Shown here: positions 23,001 through 32,735 of the stretch, one piece after another
Position numbering within the stretch: position 1 is the first letter of the stretch
Layout: every line of letters begins with the position of its first letter
Assembly: GCA_013397935.1 (NCBI GenBank)
Contig: VZRN01006399.1
Location: forward strand, 790,315-854,314
Origin: Dasyornis broadbenti
Lineage: Eukaryota > Chordata > Aves > Passeriformes > Dasyornithidae
Direction of reading: 5' to 3'
Length of the DNA stretch: 64,000 nucleotides
The notes under the pieces: model-generated
What the model was told of the DNA's origin: nothing
Databases searched by the model: none
Seen by the model: only the letters and a program-made list of their open reading frames with translations
Made by a program: the position numbers and the translations under genes

Positions 23001-24597
23001 ATGTGTCATCCACATGTATATGGTAAAAATGTTATTCATAAAAATTATGTTGAGAATACTGAGAATACTGCCAGGAGTAAAATGACTTACAGTAATTTTA
23101 GAAATTAATTTACATTAAAAGTGGTTTAGAAGTGTACAACATGCAACCTAACTTACTGTAATTTGACAGAGTTGTAAATATATATGAAATTAGAATAAAA
23201 TATAAATTTATTCTCTTCTTTGTACTCATACTTTCAGAGCATTATGTTCACTTTCCTACATTTTTTGGTAAACTCTTTTTATTATCACACATAACCTCAC
23301 ATTCCAAATTACAAATGTCAGAATGGATGGCTTTAATGTAGACAAAGCATGCATATGCTCACACTTTTTTATATTTTAAAATAAAGAACTAATACTGCAC
23401 AAGTTGATGTCTCATGGTGCTTGACAGAGAAGTATGGAATTTTTTACTTTTCTAAGACTGATAAGAATACTAACATCACTGCACATAGAGCATCTCTGAC
23501 AAAATTTTTACTACTGTACAATGTCTGAATACATAAGCATAACTGACAGAAGAAGGCAGCTGAACACTCTAGTTTTTTTGTACACCAATTTATCACTGTG
23601 ATAAAACTGCCCCGCCACATGCACAGGGTTTCAGTTTTACTCACAGTGCACTTATGAGTGCCTTAGGGCTTTTGGAAACATCACAGATTCCTACTCCTAG
23701 TTATCCATGCTTTTATATACTTTCACGTGTGTGTGTTTCTGACAAGAACAAAAACCAAAAACTATTAGCATGCAATGGCAGCCAACATAGATCAGAAAAT
23801 TAAATTTACAAACAGCCACAGTGAGAATTTTCTCATGATACCTCAATCTTCCGATAAGACATGTGAGTATCCTCCTCAGATTGCTGCTTCAGGAGATAAA
23901 ATAAAAACATGTTTCTTCATCCTGCCTCCCCTTACTACTACAGCTGAAACTTTGTGTCTTGTTTGTCTTTCACAACATACAATTTATCGTGCCAGCACTA
24001 CAGCCACCTCACAGTTTTGGTCCTACTCATGCACTCCCTCAGGCACAGCTCCCGCCGTAGTAAGGCCTTCTGAGCCCGGCAGAACACGAAGTCGCTGTCT
24101 CCACAGCCGCCACCAGGTGCCGAGGAGACGCACCAGCCAGTGCAAAGCACGGTACCCACCCCGAGCTGCTCCGCCACCAGTGCCACGGGTACCTCCATCA
24201 CCACCAAGGGCTGCTCCTCCACCACCGTGGAGCTGCCTCCAACACTCTCACCACGTGCTGCTCCGCCACCACCACCATGGGCTGCCTCTGCTGCCACTAC
24301 CATTGTCATGCTCCACCACCGCCGTGAGCAGCCTCCAACAGCACCACGGGCTATTCCGCCACCATCACCATGGGATACATCGGCACCACCACCGCGGGCT
24401 GCCTCTGCCACCACCACCAAGGGCTGTCCGGCCGCCCCCGCCAGGCGCTTGGCGTTGCGGTGGGGCTGGCGCCCCGCTCCAGCTCGCAGTCCCCCCTCCC
24501 GGCCGCACTTACCCCGCCGCCGCCCCGCGCACCGCGGCAGCGCCAGCAGAAGCAGCAGCAGGAGCAGCCCGGGGGCCCGGCCGCCCCCGGAGCTCAT
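4839..24597 (-). CDS. SUSD1: SUSD1, sushi and EGF domain protein (11 coding exons, C-terminus off window)
   Basis: SUSD1 is a predicted type I cell-surface glycoprotein of poorly known function. Coding segments are 24513-24597, 22422-22553, 20759-20914, 19943-20095, 18449-18625, 16841-17020, 15110-15289, 9451-9545, 7633-7822, 6496-6590 and 4839-5025. All have GT-AG junctions and join in one open frame of 543 residues. Order: signal peptide (1-28), EGF-like (29-72), two calcium-binding EGF (73-124, 125-175), three sushi/CCP (176-354), then two copies of an FNETC...GQR...VCLDL module (355-449, 450-543). The human protein, as I recall it, continues with about 190 residues and a membrane segment; those exons are not found in 1-4838 and should lie left of the window. 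All extracellular modules are phase 1-1, as in shuffled domains. The neighbour PTBP3 supports the identity. Identification is secure; exact ends rest on splice consensus. Confidence 0.93.
5341..5555 (+). repeat. Local duplication, copy 2
   Basis: This is the partner of 3316-3530, in the same orientation and without indels. SUSD1 exon 11 (4839-5025) lies between the copies. Confidence 0.95.
5556..5714. repeat. Purine microsatellite (GAGAA)n then (AAAAG)n
   Basis: About 90 bp of GAGAA units are followed by about 70 bp of AAAAG units. It sits right after the second copy of the 215-bp duplication, just as the first array follows the first copy. Confidence 0.97.
5715..6495. other. SUSD1 intron between exons 11 and 10
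   Basis: No coding segment is seen. A small hairpin (6187-6215, 13-bp arms with one mismatch, loop TCA) is the only structure noted. Confidence 0.6.
6496..6590 (-). CDS. SUSD1: SUSD1 coding exon 10: first half of FNETC module B
   Basis: This 95-nt exon encodes VKEAFNNVLIFNDTCLKWRR and ends DVEDRYS. The acceptor is CCTCTACAG and the donor GTAAGTGAC. It mirrors exon 8 in length, phase and the FN(D/E)TCxxW block, and supplies the start of the module completed by exon 11. Confidence 0.88.
6591..7632. other. SUSD1 intron between exons 10 and 9
   Basis: Non-coding apart from the 18-bp tandem duplication. I searched it for another FNETC module and found none. Confidence 0.6.
6934..6969 (+). repeat. 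Perfect 18-bp tandem duplication
   Basis: GATGCCCTTTAGGAAAAC occurs twice head to tail (6934-6951, 6952-6969) with no mismatch, a recent small duplication in a SUSD1 intron. Confidence 0.97.
7633..7822 (-). CDS. SUSD1: SUSD1 coding exon 9: second half of FNETC module A
   Basis: This 190-nt exon (phase 0 in, phase 1 out) begins FHILGQRLDEKMF and contains PKVCLDLNSGSNYMVNIT, a fibronectin-III-like strand pattern with several N-glycosylation sequons. The acceptor is TTTCATAG and the donor GTAGGT. It is paralogous to exon 11. Confidence 0.91.
7823..9450. other. SUSD1 intron between exons 9 and 8
   Basis: AT-rich intron. An open plus frame at 8264-8575 has no recognisable content. Confidence 0.6.
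8874..8914. repeat. A-rich low-complexity run
   Basis: Almost pure A with scattered T, in the intron between SUSD1 exons 8 and 9. It could be a degraded poly(A) tail, but no retroposed body was recognised on its left. Confidence 0.85.
9451..9545 (-). CDS. SUSD1: SUSD1 coding exon 8: first half of FNETC module A
   Basis: This 95-nt exon (phase 1 in, phase 0 out) encodes EEELFSNLSIFNETCVRWQ and ends QETYT. The FNETCxRW block is specific to SUSD1. The acceptor is GCTCACAG and the donor GTAAGTAG. It has the same length and phases as exon 10. Confidence 0.9.
9647..9782 (+). repeat. 136-nt tract of only G and T
   Basis: No A or C occurs over 136 bases. Runs of 3-6 G alternate with T runs, for example GGGTTTTGGGGGG. 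The plus strand could form G-quadruplexes; the SUSD1 transcript strand is A/C only. Confidence 0.95.
12780..13064 (+). mobile_element. CR1 LINE 3' fragment
   Basis: It contains GAACTTCTTTGCATTGAGGG, GGAACAGGCTGCTCAGGGA and the 3' line GGATGATCTCCAGAGGTCCC, all CR1 3'-end landmarks. It lies in the SUSD1 intron between exons 7 and 8, antisense to the gene. Confidence 0.85.
15030..15054. repeat. Perfect inverted repeat, 12-bp arms, 1-nt centre
   Basis: TCCTGTTCTTAA, C, then TTAAGAACAGGA. It lies 56 bp left of SUSD1 exon 7, that is, in the intron just after its donor. TGTTCT and AGAACA half-sites face away from each other, not in the usual steroid-receptor order. Confidence 0.93.
15110..15289 (-). 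CDS. SUSD1: SUSD1 coding exon 7: sushi domain 3
   Basis: This 180-nt phase 1-1 exon begins EIDCGKPFLIPH and contains VYYQCKEGYYF and SECTIDQSWENITYICK, with four cysteines and the expected Trp. The acceptor is TGTTCCAG and the donor GTAAATA. It joins directly in frame to the first FNETC module exon (CK-EEELF), so no exon needs to be missing between them. Confidence 0.91.
15290..16840. other. SUSD1 intron between exons 7 and 6
   Basis: Unremarkable AT-rich intron; nothing seen. Confidence 0.6.
16841..17020 (-). CDS. SUSD1: SUSD1 coding exon 6: sushi domain 2
   Basis: This 180-nt phase 1-1 exon begins GVDCGVPPSILNARP and ends GQWHGPDLVCK. Four cysteines and the Trp fit a CCP fold. It resembles CCPs of other families more than its two neighbours do, and it may be the sushi copy absent from the human protein as I remember it. 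Confidence 0.92.
17021..18448. other. SUSD1 intron between exons 6 and 5
   Basis: Contains the CA repeat and short A runs; nothing else seen. Confidence 0.6.
17627..17651. repeat. (CA)n microsatellite
   Basis: A short CA dinucleotide array with one T interruption, in the SUSD1 intron between exons 5 and 6. Confidence 0.9.
18449..18625 (-). CDS. SUSD1: SUSD1 coding exon 5: sushi domain 1
   Basis: This 177-nt phase 1-1 exon begins EIGCGSPPEMKHGYIVGNYSS. It has four cysteines, an aromatic before the second (VHYEC) and Trp in NETWEP before the last, the classic CCP layout. N-glycosylation sequons occur at NYS, NFS and NET. The acceptor is TTTGCAG and the donor GTGAAA. Confidence 0.93.
18626..19942. 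other. SUSD1 intron between exons 5 and 4
   Basis: Positions 18730-19270 have more balanced base composition and open frames on both strands (18957-19259 minus, 18967-19272 plus) without recognisable homology. They could be an old repeat. Confidence 0.4.
19943..20095 (-). CDS. SUSD1: SUSD1 coding exon 4: calcium-binding EGF domain
   Basis: This 153-nt phase 1-1 exon begins DVDECEES and contains CVNTEGSYMCYCNDGY, with six cysteines. The conserved Asn/Tyr pattern fits the beta-hydroxylation and calcium-binding consensus of EGF_CA domains. The acceptor is TTTTCAG and the donor GTGAGA. Confidence 0.94.
20096..20758. other. SUSD1 intron between exons 4 and 3
   Basis: Nothing seen apart from ordinary splice sites. 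Confidence 0.6.
20759..20914 (-). CDS. SUSD1: SUSD1 coding exon 3: calcium-binding EGF domain
   Basis: This 156-nt phase 1-1 exon begins DKDECQ, the calcium-binding EGF signature, and has six cysteines, the GSFYC motif and the SUSD1-typical segment NNNKTFIPNDGTNC. The acceptor is CTGACAG and the donor GTAGAC. Confidence 0.94.
21210..21985 (+). mobile_element. CR1 LINE, about 0.78 kb 3' part
   Basis: It runs from GGGGGCAATCCCAAGCACAA through CACCTGGAACACTGCACCCA and GGGCTGGAGCACCTCTCCCA to the end CATTCTATGATTCCATG. It sits in the SUSD1 intron between exons 2 and 3, antisense to the gene. All frames are broken. Confidence 0.9.
21986..22421. other. SUSD1 intron between exons 3 and 2, right of the CR1
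   Basis: Plain AT-rich intron sequence. Confidence 0.6.
22422..22553 (-). CDS. SUSD1: SUSD1 coding exon 2: first EGF-like domain
   Basis: This 132-nt phase 1-1 exon encodes an EGF-like fold with six cysteines, including the segments CATCHIHATC and CICNYGFVGNGRTHC. It lacks the DxDE calcium motif of the next two domains. The acceptor is TTAAAG and the donor GTAGGC. It is nearly identical in pattern to the first EGF of human SUSD1. Confidence 0.93.
22554..23999. other. SUSD1 intron 1, AT-rich part
   Basis: No exon or repeat is recognised before base composition changes at the CpG island near 24.0 kb. Confidence 0.6.
24185..24435. repeat. Imperfect CAC/GGGCTGC minisatellite in SUSD1 intron 1
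   Basis: CCACCACC-type blocks alternate with GGGCTGC(C/T)C blocks at an irregular spacing of roughly 24-45 bp, with at least six recurrences (around 24208, 24250, 24277, 24347, 24394 and 24418). Copies have diverged. The repeat keeps a long plus-strand frame open, which I treat as a by-product. Confidence 0.6.
24513..24597 (-). CDS. SUSD1: SUSD1 coding exon 1: start codon and signal peptide
   Basis: The ATG is followed by SSGGGRAP, eight leucines and ALPRCAG, a clear signal peptide with likely cleavage near CAG. The donor GTAAGT follows after 85 coding bases, giving phase 1. The start has G at -3 and lies in a CpG island. The upstream extent of the 5' UTR is not visible. Confidence 0.85.
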
Positions 24598-25151
24598 GTC
24601 CCAGTAGCCGCCGCGCCCCTCGATGCTGCGCGGCCCCAGTGCCTCTGCATGGTCCCTGGGGGCAGAGGGCGGGAGACGAGGGCAGGGCAGAGCCCGAGGT
24701 CCCGGGCGGAGGGTGGCTGGCTCTGCCTCTCGGCAGGCAGGACGCCCTTATCGCCGCTGCCGCGCCCTCGGCCCCCCCTGCTTTTACCCTCAGCGAGGCC
24801 CCTTTCCTCCCCGGCCCCACTGCCCGCAAAACTCTCTATTTTCTTCCCTTTTTTTGCTTCTTTTTTTTTTTTTTCCTCTTTTTCCTCTCTTCCCTGGCAC
24901 AACCCCTTTCCTTCCCCGGGACACCGCCTGTGCCCCGGCCAGACAGGTGGCAAGGCTGATAAGGGCTGCTGCTGTCCATAGCCCGGGGGCGGGGGCAGAA
25001 ACGGAGGGTAGGGTTATTTATGATTCCCGGGAAGGAAGGCTGGAAAGACACACCTGTTTGTACATGGGAATTGTGCCGCCCGCCGCCGGCAAACGGGACC
25101 GAGCAGCACCTCGGGCGGGTTCCCGGGATGGGAGCGGTCTGTGTGTCCCCT

Positions 25152-25175
25152 CGGGGGGGCGGGGGTGGGGGTGGG
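25152..25175 (+). promoter_or_regulatory. G-quadruplex motif in SUSD1 CpG island
   Basis: G7-C-G5-T-G5-T-G4: four long G runs with single-base loops, the strongest such motif seen in the window, about 555 bp upstream of the SUSD1 ATG. Confidence 0.85.
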
Positions 25176-25370
25176 GAAGGTGTCGCAGCTGGATCCCCGC
25201 GCTGCACCGCCTGCGCACCAAGCTGGCGCGTCAGTCCTGCGATGTACGAAACTGGTGCAGCCGTACACCGCCTGCCCTCGGTGCCTGAAATTAAGGCAGG
25301 CTTTCTCACTGCAGGCCTTAGCCGTGGTTCAGGTGCATCCCCAAACCTCGGTCTTAGGCAGCACAAGTAA

Positions 25371-28300
25371 CGCTACCTGCAGAGTTTTCTGCTGTAGAAG
25401 AATAGTAATAGCCCTAGAGCTCACAGTCCTCTTTCGTGTCTGTCAGTCTGCATTTTGGAAAGCCGCATAAACTTCTTTTTATCCACAAATGCAATTGCCC
25501 AGTTACCACAGTAGAGGAGTGCCAAGGCGATGAACTGGGGATGCCTAACACAAAGGTAGAATTAGGCATATTTGACGCCTCAAATGAGCTTCCTGAAGAA
25601 GTTTTACTCATGTCCTTAGGTGACTTTTCATTAATGCCTTTTTACCCTAACACAGCCAAGTCCTCCACCACCACTGCATTTAAGTAACATAACCTGATCT
25701 TTTACTGCTGTATTATAGCAACAAACACCAAACTATCTGTGACTGATTTCAAGGGATGCAAAATCCAGTTTCACTGAACTATCAACTTTATTGATTTATT
25801 TACATAAGTTGCTGTCTTTCAGGGTTTGGGTTTTTTGTTTTTTTTTTTTTTTTTAATTTTTAATTACGGTTCTGCCTACTTAAGCATGTATACATTTTAA
25901 ACCATCTTCTGTTACGCTTATTCATCCTGACCAGATTCTTCAGCAGCAGCCAATTACATTACAAGTGATCCTGCTTTTGGAAGAACACACTACAGATGTC
26001 AGTACTGTGTATTTCTCACTTAAAATTACTGACATCGGAAGCATGCATTCTCAGTGGTGGTAAGTAGCTTATCTTTATAAGGAATGGTTCAGACAACAAT
26101 TGTTCTGTGCAATGTACTAAAATGGTTTGGAAATCACCATTTTCCTCTTCCTTGGCAGCCCACCATGTAGCAGATCTACTAGTCACTCCAATTTAGACTG
26201 TTCTTTTCATAAAACGTAGGGGAAGCCATTCTTCATATTTATAAACATTTCATGCAGCAAACAGGAAAATATTTTTGGCACCAAGCTTGAAGAAATACAT
26301 CATATTTATAAAGAGAACAAGCTAAAAATTGTAATAGAAATATTCTTTAAAGAAAGTAACAAGGATGTGTATCAGCTGAAAAAAGTACAGGACCTAGACT
26401 GGAACAAACCCCCTTGTTATGTTCCAGTCTGTTATGTCTCAAACAGACAATTAATTGCTGTTTAAGACATACTTCAGAACCAAATAATTAAACTTCAAAC
26501 AAAGACTACTTTTAATTCAATGCATGGTCCTAAGAAATAAGTGTCAAAAGATGCTGAGAGGTCATTTGTTCTGTTTTCTGCTTTAAAAGGTCAGCTCTGT
26601 GATTCCTGACATACTTGTCTAACTTGCTCTTTATGCTGACAGTGATGTAGAATTCACAGCATTCCCAAACAATCTGTTCCATTACTTCAGGTTTGAATCC
26701 ACCACTGAGATTAATCACAGATCGCGTCTGCTGTGAGGTCACCTGCCCAAGTCCTAGCTAATATATATAGAAAGATAATTAGAGATTAAGGGGGATAAAA
26801 CAGATTAGTTTCCCAACAAACTGATCCTTAATATCTTGGGCAAATCTTGCTTGTTTCCTGTAAAAATCCCTCTAATGAAAACTCAGATTAATATCTACCT
26901 ATATTTTCTGTTCTGGATAGGATAAGATTTTTAATCTTTTCCTTGTCAAACCTAAAGGAAGCATATTTTGTAATGACAGTGATTCCTTTGTCCCTAACAC
27001 TAAATTACCCAGAAAATGTATGTACCAGTATTTGCTTCAATTTCTCTTCTTTATGAAAAGAAAATAGTTGTGATGGTCAAAGTAATTGAATTCATCCAGA
27101 GATGCTTGGAAGTTTTCTGTGCATTTTTAGCTTTCAAGTGTCTAAATGCAGATAATTGAAAATCAGAAAGGCAAGCTGGATTAAGCATCTCCTCAGCCAT
27201 CTATATTTGTACTGTCTCCTTTGCAGACAATGAATACCACCATGTCATCTAAATCCCGTTTTTTTGTTCTCCTAAGAATTTTTGGCATTGATTACACTGC
27301 TTATTTTGGCACATGAAGACAAAATATTTGATACTAATAGCTCTTTCGGCAAACAGATTTTAAAAACACAGTAAACGTCTTCAGCCAGAGTGAATAAATG
27401 TATTTTATCCTTGTTAACAGATCACTCAGCTATTCATAGAGCAGTTGCATTCTCAAACGGATTGCTATCAAGCTCTTCTTTCCAACTGGCAGCGACAAGA
27501 GTAACTACAGCTTGATCGGAGATTCCTTCCATTTGAATTCTGCTTCTCTTGCCTACTTAAAATTAATCAAATTAATAACTGGTTTCTGGTTATCCACTTA
27601 ATTCCCAGAATAAGCAACACCAATTGTTGAAGCAGAAATAACTGAAAAACTTGGTTGACCCTCTTCAGTTTGTATTGAAAAGGCTTCAGCAAACATTGTG
27701 CAGAAGTAAAGCAGTCCCTCGTATGTTTTTTTTTAAAGGAAATATTATCACTCAAGTTGTTCGCAGTATTTCTGTCTGTACTCTTACGTGTGCCTATGCT
27801 ACTGTCTCAACTCCTAGGAAATTAAGTCAAGATGAAAAAGTAAATAAGATTTCTGAAAAAGCATTGGATACCTGAAATATTGAACCTTAAATACTGACTG
27901 CTTCTATACAATTTCCCTAGAGGACAGGCCTTGGATGTTACATATATCAGAGCATGCCCTGTACATCTCATAACAAGGGCATAGTAAGTGATAAAGCCTG
28001 CTGACAGTTGCTGCTAATCAGAAAAGTAGCTCTCCAGAGCAAAAGGGCTGCTATCTGCGAGTTTTAGCATAGAAGACCAAACTGGGCTTTGCCACAAACC
28101 CACTGGGAGCTTTGATAAGATAAACCCTCTTTGCCTCTCTTCACTTCTCCCTCCCTCTTAGATATGTAACTGGGATAGTATTCCTACATAATGCATGTAT
28201 GCTGTCTGCCCCAGTTTTTAAAAGTTTTTAAATTACAAGGACTTAGTGTATATCGGTTTATGGGACAGTGTCCTAGTGTTGTCAGATCTTGGAATATCAT

Positions 28301-28896
28301 CCAAGGACACTGCTGATAGCCACTGTTTCTGCTTGTTTCATGCTGTGTCATAATTTTGAGGGCTGTGCTGACTGAAGACCCTAGTTACAAGGAAAGAGGC
28401 AGAGAGGCACAAAGGAAAAGTTCAGAAAGAAACAGTAGTAACAGCATCCCCTTCATATATTATTTAAAAGAAAAGAAAAAAAAGAAAAAAAAAGGTAATG
28501 TGATTTTTCTTAGCTCCAAGCAGATGAACAGATATCTTTTCTTTTCAGATCCTAGAATATCTGCTAAAATTTGAAGAGAAAGAACTTGGCAAAAAGATTC
28601 ATGCCTTCTTCTCTGCCAGGCTCTCCAAGATCACCCACAGGGCTGTTGGCATTACTATTGCAGCTGCAAAAAACTTAATAACAACTTATCAATAAGGCAA
28701 AAATGAAAGACAAATTTATTTGATAGGTACAGGAGAAAACCATATCCCACTGACTACAGCATTACCCTTCTCTCACTATCAGCTTTGCTGTATTTATGGG
28801 CAAGATATGTCTAAAAACATTAGCTGGGAAGTACGGCAACTTGTCAAATTATATTATCTATGAAGATAAATTCCATACTTGTGTCTTATGAGTTTC
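25371..28896. other. Region upstream of SUSD1
   Basis: AT-rich, with a T run near 25840. No divergent gene was recognised. Open frames (25436-25687 plus, 26530-26742 minus) have no familiar domain. Confidence 0.5.
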
Positions 28897-28996
28897 TGGA
28901 CGTCCTGCCTGCACATGCTCCTGTGAACCTGCTTTAGCAGGGGAGATGAACCACATAATCTCCAGAGGTCCTTCCAACCCCAACCATTCTGTGATC
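28897..28996 (+). mobile_element. Short CR1 3'-end remnant
   Basis: About 100 bp ending AATCTCCAGAGGTCCTTCCA and ATTCTGTGAT, the 3' terminus of CR1. There is nothing coding. Confidence 0.7.
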
Positions 28997-29656
28997 AGAG
29001 ATAATAAAACACACCATTCTGAAGCTGTTCAGGTACCTGTGGCTTCTTTTGCCATGGCTTCTTTCTCTATGGACCAGCTGTATTTTGTCACCAGGCAATC
29101 TCATATTTGCATCAACACTTTGTAGTGGGAAAGAAAAGGGGACTCTAATAACCAAACCTTTCATAGTAAATATCTCGACCTTCAATTTCTGAGTTGTTCT
29201 ACAGGCAATTAAGTTTCCACACGCTGTTTATCAAGTCTAAAGTAGCTGGTTTTATCTCAGTTAGAAAGTACCTCAAATTACTCTATTTTTAGACCCTGGG
29301 AATACAAATCCAGGAGAATGAGTTGGATTTCAGAGTGATAAAATTGTGCATTCACTGGCATACAAAAAGAGAATGTTTTTGTTTTGTTACAAAACCAGCA
29401 CAAGCTCTGCTCTTTGATCTTGGAAAATTAAATTAGATGTAACTATTATTTCTGCATTTTCTGGCAATCAGAGGAGAAATGCACCCTGGGTGACACCATT
29501 TCTGCATTGTTTTAAATTGTAATAAAGACTTAAGATTGGCATTTCTATGGAAATAAAAGGCCACCTAGAATTTGTATTTTCTTTTTCATTCAAATTGCAA
29601 AGCTGAAAGCCCTATTTATCTTCATATAATTTCTGCAAGAAATCAAGTTTGTCTTA

Positions 29657-30275
29657 CAGTCACAAAACGGGCAAAGTTAGAAGGAACCACTGGAGGACAC
29701 TGGTCCAATCTCCCTGCTCATGCAGGGTTATCTGAGAGTACATGGCACAGGATTCCATCCAGATGTTCTTGAATATCTGTGAGGGAAATTCCACAACATC
29801 TCTGGGCAGTCTGTTCCAGTGGCACCGTCACTCACACAGTAAAGCACTTCCTTATGTTCAGGTGGAACTTCCTGTGCATCAGTTTCTGCCTTTTGTCCTA
29901 TTGCTTGGCACCACTGAGAACAGCCTGGATCCATGCTCTTGACACCCTCCCTTCAGATACTCACAGACTTTGATGGGGCCCCCTCTCAGCTGTTTCTTCT
30001 CAAGGCTGAACAGGCCCAACTCCCTCAGCCTTTCCTTGTAAGACAGATGCTCCAGCCCCTTAATCATCTTTGTTGCCCTTCACTGGACCCACATCAGGAA
30101 CTCCCTGTCTCATGTACTGAGGAGCCCAGAACTGGACACAGCATTCCTGGTGAGGCCTCACCAGGGCTGAGTAGAGGGGCAGGATCACCTCCCTTGACCT
30201 GCTGGCAGTGCTCTTTCCCATGTAACAGGATAGCATGGGCCTGCACTTGGCCACAAGGACACTGCTGGCTTATGC
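29657..30275 (-). mobile_element. CR1 LINE 3' part, minus strand
   Basis: In reverse orientation it has the CR1 landmarks: GCTGAACAGGCCCAACTCCC, CCTTCACTGGACCCACATCA, TGGTGAGGCCTCACCAGGGC and GGCAGTGCTCTTTCCCATG. It lies between SUSD1 and PTBP3. Confidence 0.88.
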
Positions 30276-32415
30276 ATGAACTTTCCATACAGCAGAAAAG
30301 CTTGACATTCAAATAATGTAAGCCTGTGAGAACTAAATGATGGCTGACCATTTAGGCCTGCATCAGGCTGAGTAGTTTTTTCTTGCTATGTACTACATGA
30401 ATCCACTGTCTAATTACAATTACAGATTTTTTAATTTTATACCTATTTGATGTACAACCAGATGTACACTGGAGAGTACTTTAAACTTTGGCTGAAAGTA
30501 CCGCCCCAGCATTTGGTGAGTAAGTGAGAAGATTGAATCCTTGACTTCGAAAGAGACAAAATCAAGATGAGTCAGCAGGACTACCAAAGTTACATTCAGC
30601 ATCTTAATCAAGCCCAATGATTCTAAGCAATTGATCTGCAACATTATCAGCAATTTTCCTGCTAGATTTCATGAGACAGCAAGTGAGTGAGATATCCCAG
30701 GCAAGACAGGATGCTGTTGCTAACATCTTATGGTCAGGGCCTTCAATCTTTTCCTTATCTATTTGCCTGGTGATGAGTGGCAACAACAACCTGAAAATAT
30801 TTTGGAAGGGCCTTGATTAAAGTCATATACATAAAAAAAACTAAATGAAAAATGCAATCTTCTCATAACATAAAATTGGGTGAATCCAAACTCTGCAGAA
30901 TAAGCAGTTCGTGTAAAAGCTAGAGGTACACAGTGATTGAATAACTTCCTCAAAGAAAAACTATTCACAAAAGCAGCACAGTTCTGCACTGAGTGGTGAA
31001 TAAAGACCTCCACAAAGAGTTCCAGTAAGTTTTCTGGGAATCTGACAAGCATATATAGCGTGCCCTCAATGAGAAATTAACTTAGGCCATCTTGTGTCAG
31101 GCAGGTTGTAATGAGTAGTGCCAAACCAGCATAGAAAAAAAAAGACATTTATACCATAACAAGTCTTAGCATCAAGAAGTATGGTGCTGTTTATTAACTT
31201 TTGTTATCTCTGTGGTTGAATTGACATTGGAGGATCTCATGTTCAAATAGCATAATGCATTGTCATTTACTGTTGAAACAAACACACTCAACAACTAGCA
31301 GAGGTCTGCTATCAAAAATCTTCAACCAGTTCAGTATTTGATAGACCAGTGAAGGCTCTGAGAAAGAGGATGAACTTGTTGAAACACTAAAAGCAACAGT
31401 ATAAACCCTGTATGCTTTTGACAAGACAGAGACTCAGCAAGACAGAATTTTAAGCTGTTCAGTCATAATGAGAAATACACACAAAAAGGAAAAGAGCATG
31501 TCACACAACCAAACATCATGTATGAAGAAAAGTATAGAAACCACTGTCAGTTAATAGATGTGATAGAAGAGATTGCTTAGGTAGCAAACCATTTTTAGAA
31601 AATTACTTTGCCCTTAAATAGAAAAGCTGTTTTCACAGCTTTTCAAAATGGGGAACCTTAGTTACACAATTCACAAGATACTTCAAATCTGATGACCAGA
31701 TGAGTCAAATTCTGCATATACAGAAACTATATTTTGCTGAAAGTACTGTATTGCTGCTATTAAATCTCACACTGCTTTTGGACAATTTGGCCATAGAAGA
31801 GAATTGGAAATGGGAAGAAAAGGAAAGAAAGAGAGAAGGTCAGTAATACTGAAAAGTCAGCCAGTAACATTGCCATGTTCTTTGGTAACAACTAAACCTG
31901 ACTTCAGGTTTTTATCAAAAGTTTTTAATTAGAAAACAACCCACAAACCTCCTTCCCACGTATCCACATTGCATTGACTAAAATAGACCATAGAGCTACA
32001 GACAATTCTTCCCAGATCATCAACAGAATTCATAGTACTGAATAGCAAAGTTATCCTATTTTTTCAGCCTTGTCATTTTTTGTGTTGACATAATTTTTTT
32101 TAAAAAAGAGCTTCAATTTTATTTTTACAGGCAGTGATACTTACTGAACATATTCTCTAGGTATGTGCTACGGCAGCACCCTAGCAGGGTAGAAATGGAA
32201 CCTGGTATCAAACCACACAGCTGTAAGCCTGCAGCATTATGCAATATCCTTTAGTCCACCCTCTTTTATACACAGTTCCCAAGTATTGAGTAATGTGGCT
32301 TCACAGACCAAGATGGGCTCTGGAGTGAAAAAAAACCCACAGAAAACCCTCAATAAAAATTATTACAGACCCTTCATTGTACAAATAATACGCACACACA
32401 AGAGAAACAGTTCAT
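30276..32415. other. Region between genes, unassigned
   Basis: Three overlapping minus-strand open frames (30420-31052) are not recognised; see findings. The rest is AT-rich without features. Confidence 0.4.
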
Positions 32416-32735
32416 ATAATCACAGAATGGCCTAGGTTGGAAGGCACCTTAAAGATCGTATAGTTTGACCCACCTGCCACAGGCAGCAACATCTTCCACC
32501 AGACCAGGTTGCTCAAAGCCCCATCCAACCTGGCCTTGAACACTTCCAAGGATGGGAAGTTCATAACCTCTCTAGCCAGCCTGCTGCAGTGTCTCACCAC
32601 CCCCACAGTAAAGAAATTCTTCCTAGGATCTAATCCAAACTTACTCTCCTTCACCTTAAGGCCACTTGCCCTTGTCTTATCACTCTTGTGAAAAATCCCT
32701 CTCAAGCCTTCTTGTATTTCCCTTAGGTCCACAGC
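32416..32735 (-). mobile_element. CR1 LINE 3' fragment, minus strand
   Basis: It starts with the reverse CR1 end AATCACAGAATGGCCTAGGT and continues with CCATCCAACCTGGCCTTGAA and GTAAAGAAATTCTTCCTAGG. It is non-coding. Confidence 0.87.

Larger units (their letters stand above)
24000..25370. promoter_or_regulatory. CpG island / SUSD1 promoter region
   Basis: The block is GC-rich and CpG-dense, in sharp contrast to the AT-rich flanks, and covers SUSD1 exon 1. No clear TATA box is placed upstream of the start, as is usual for CpG-island promoters. It includes a polypyrimidine run (about 24839-24898) and a G-run cluster (25152-25175). The TSS cannot be fixed from sequence. Confidence 0.75.

Noticed and set aside
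29728..30351. Open frames on both strands near 30 kb
   Set aside because: They lie in a CR1 3' part and have no domain.
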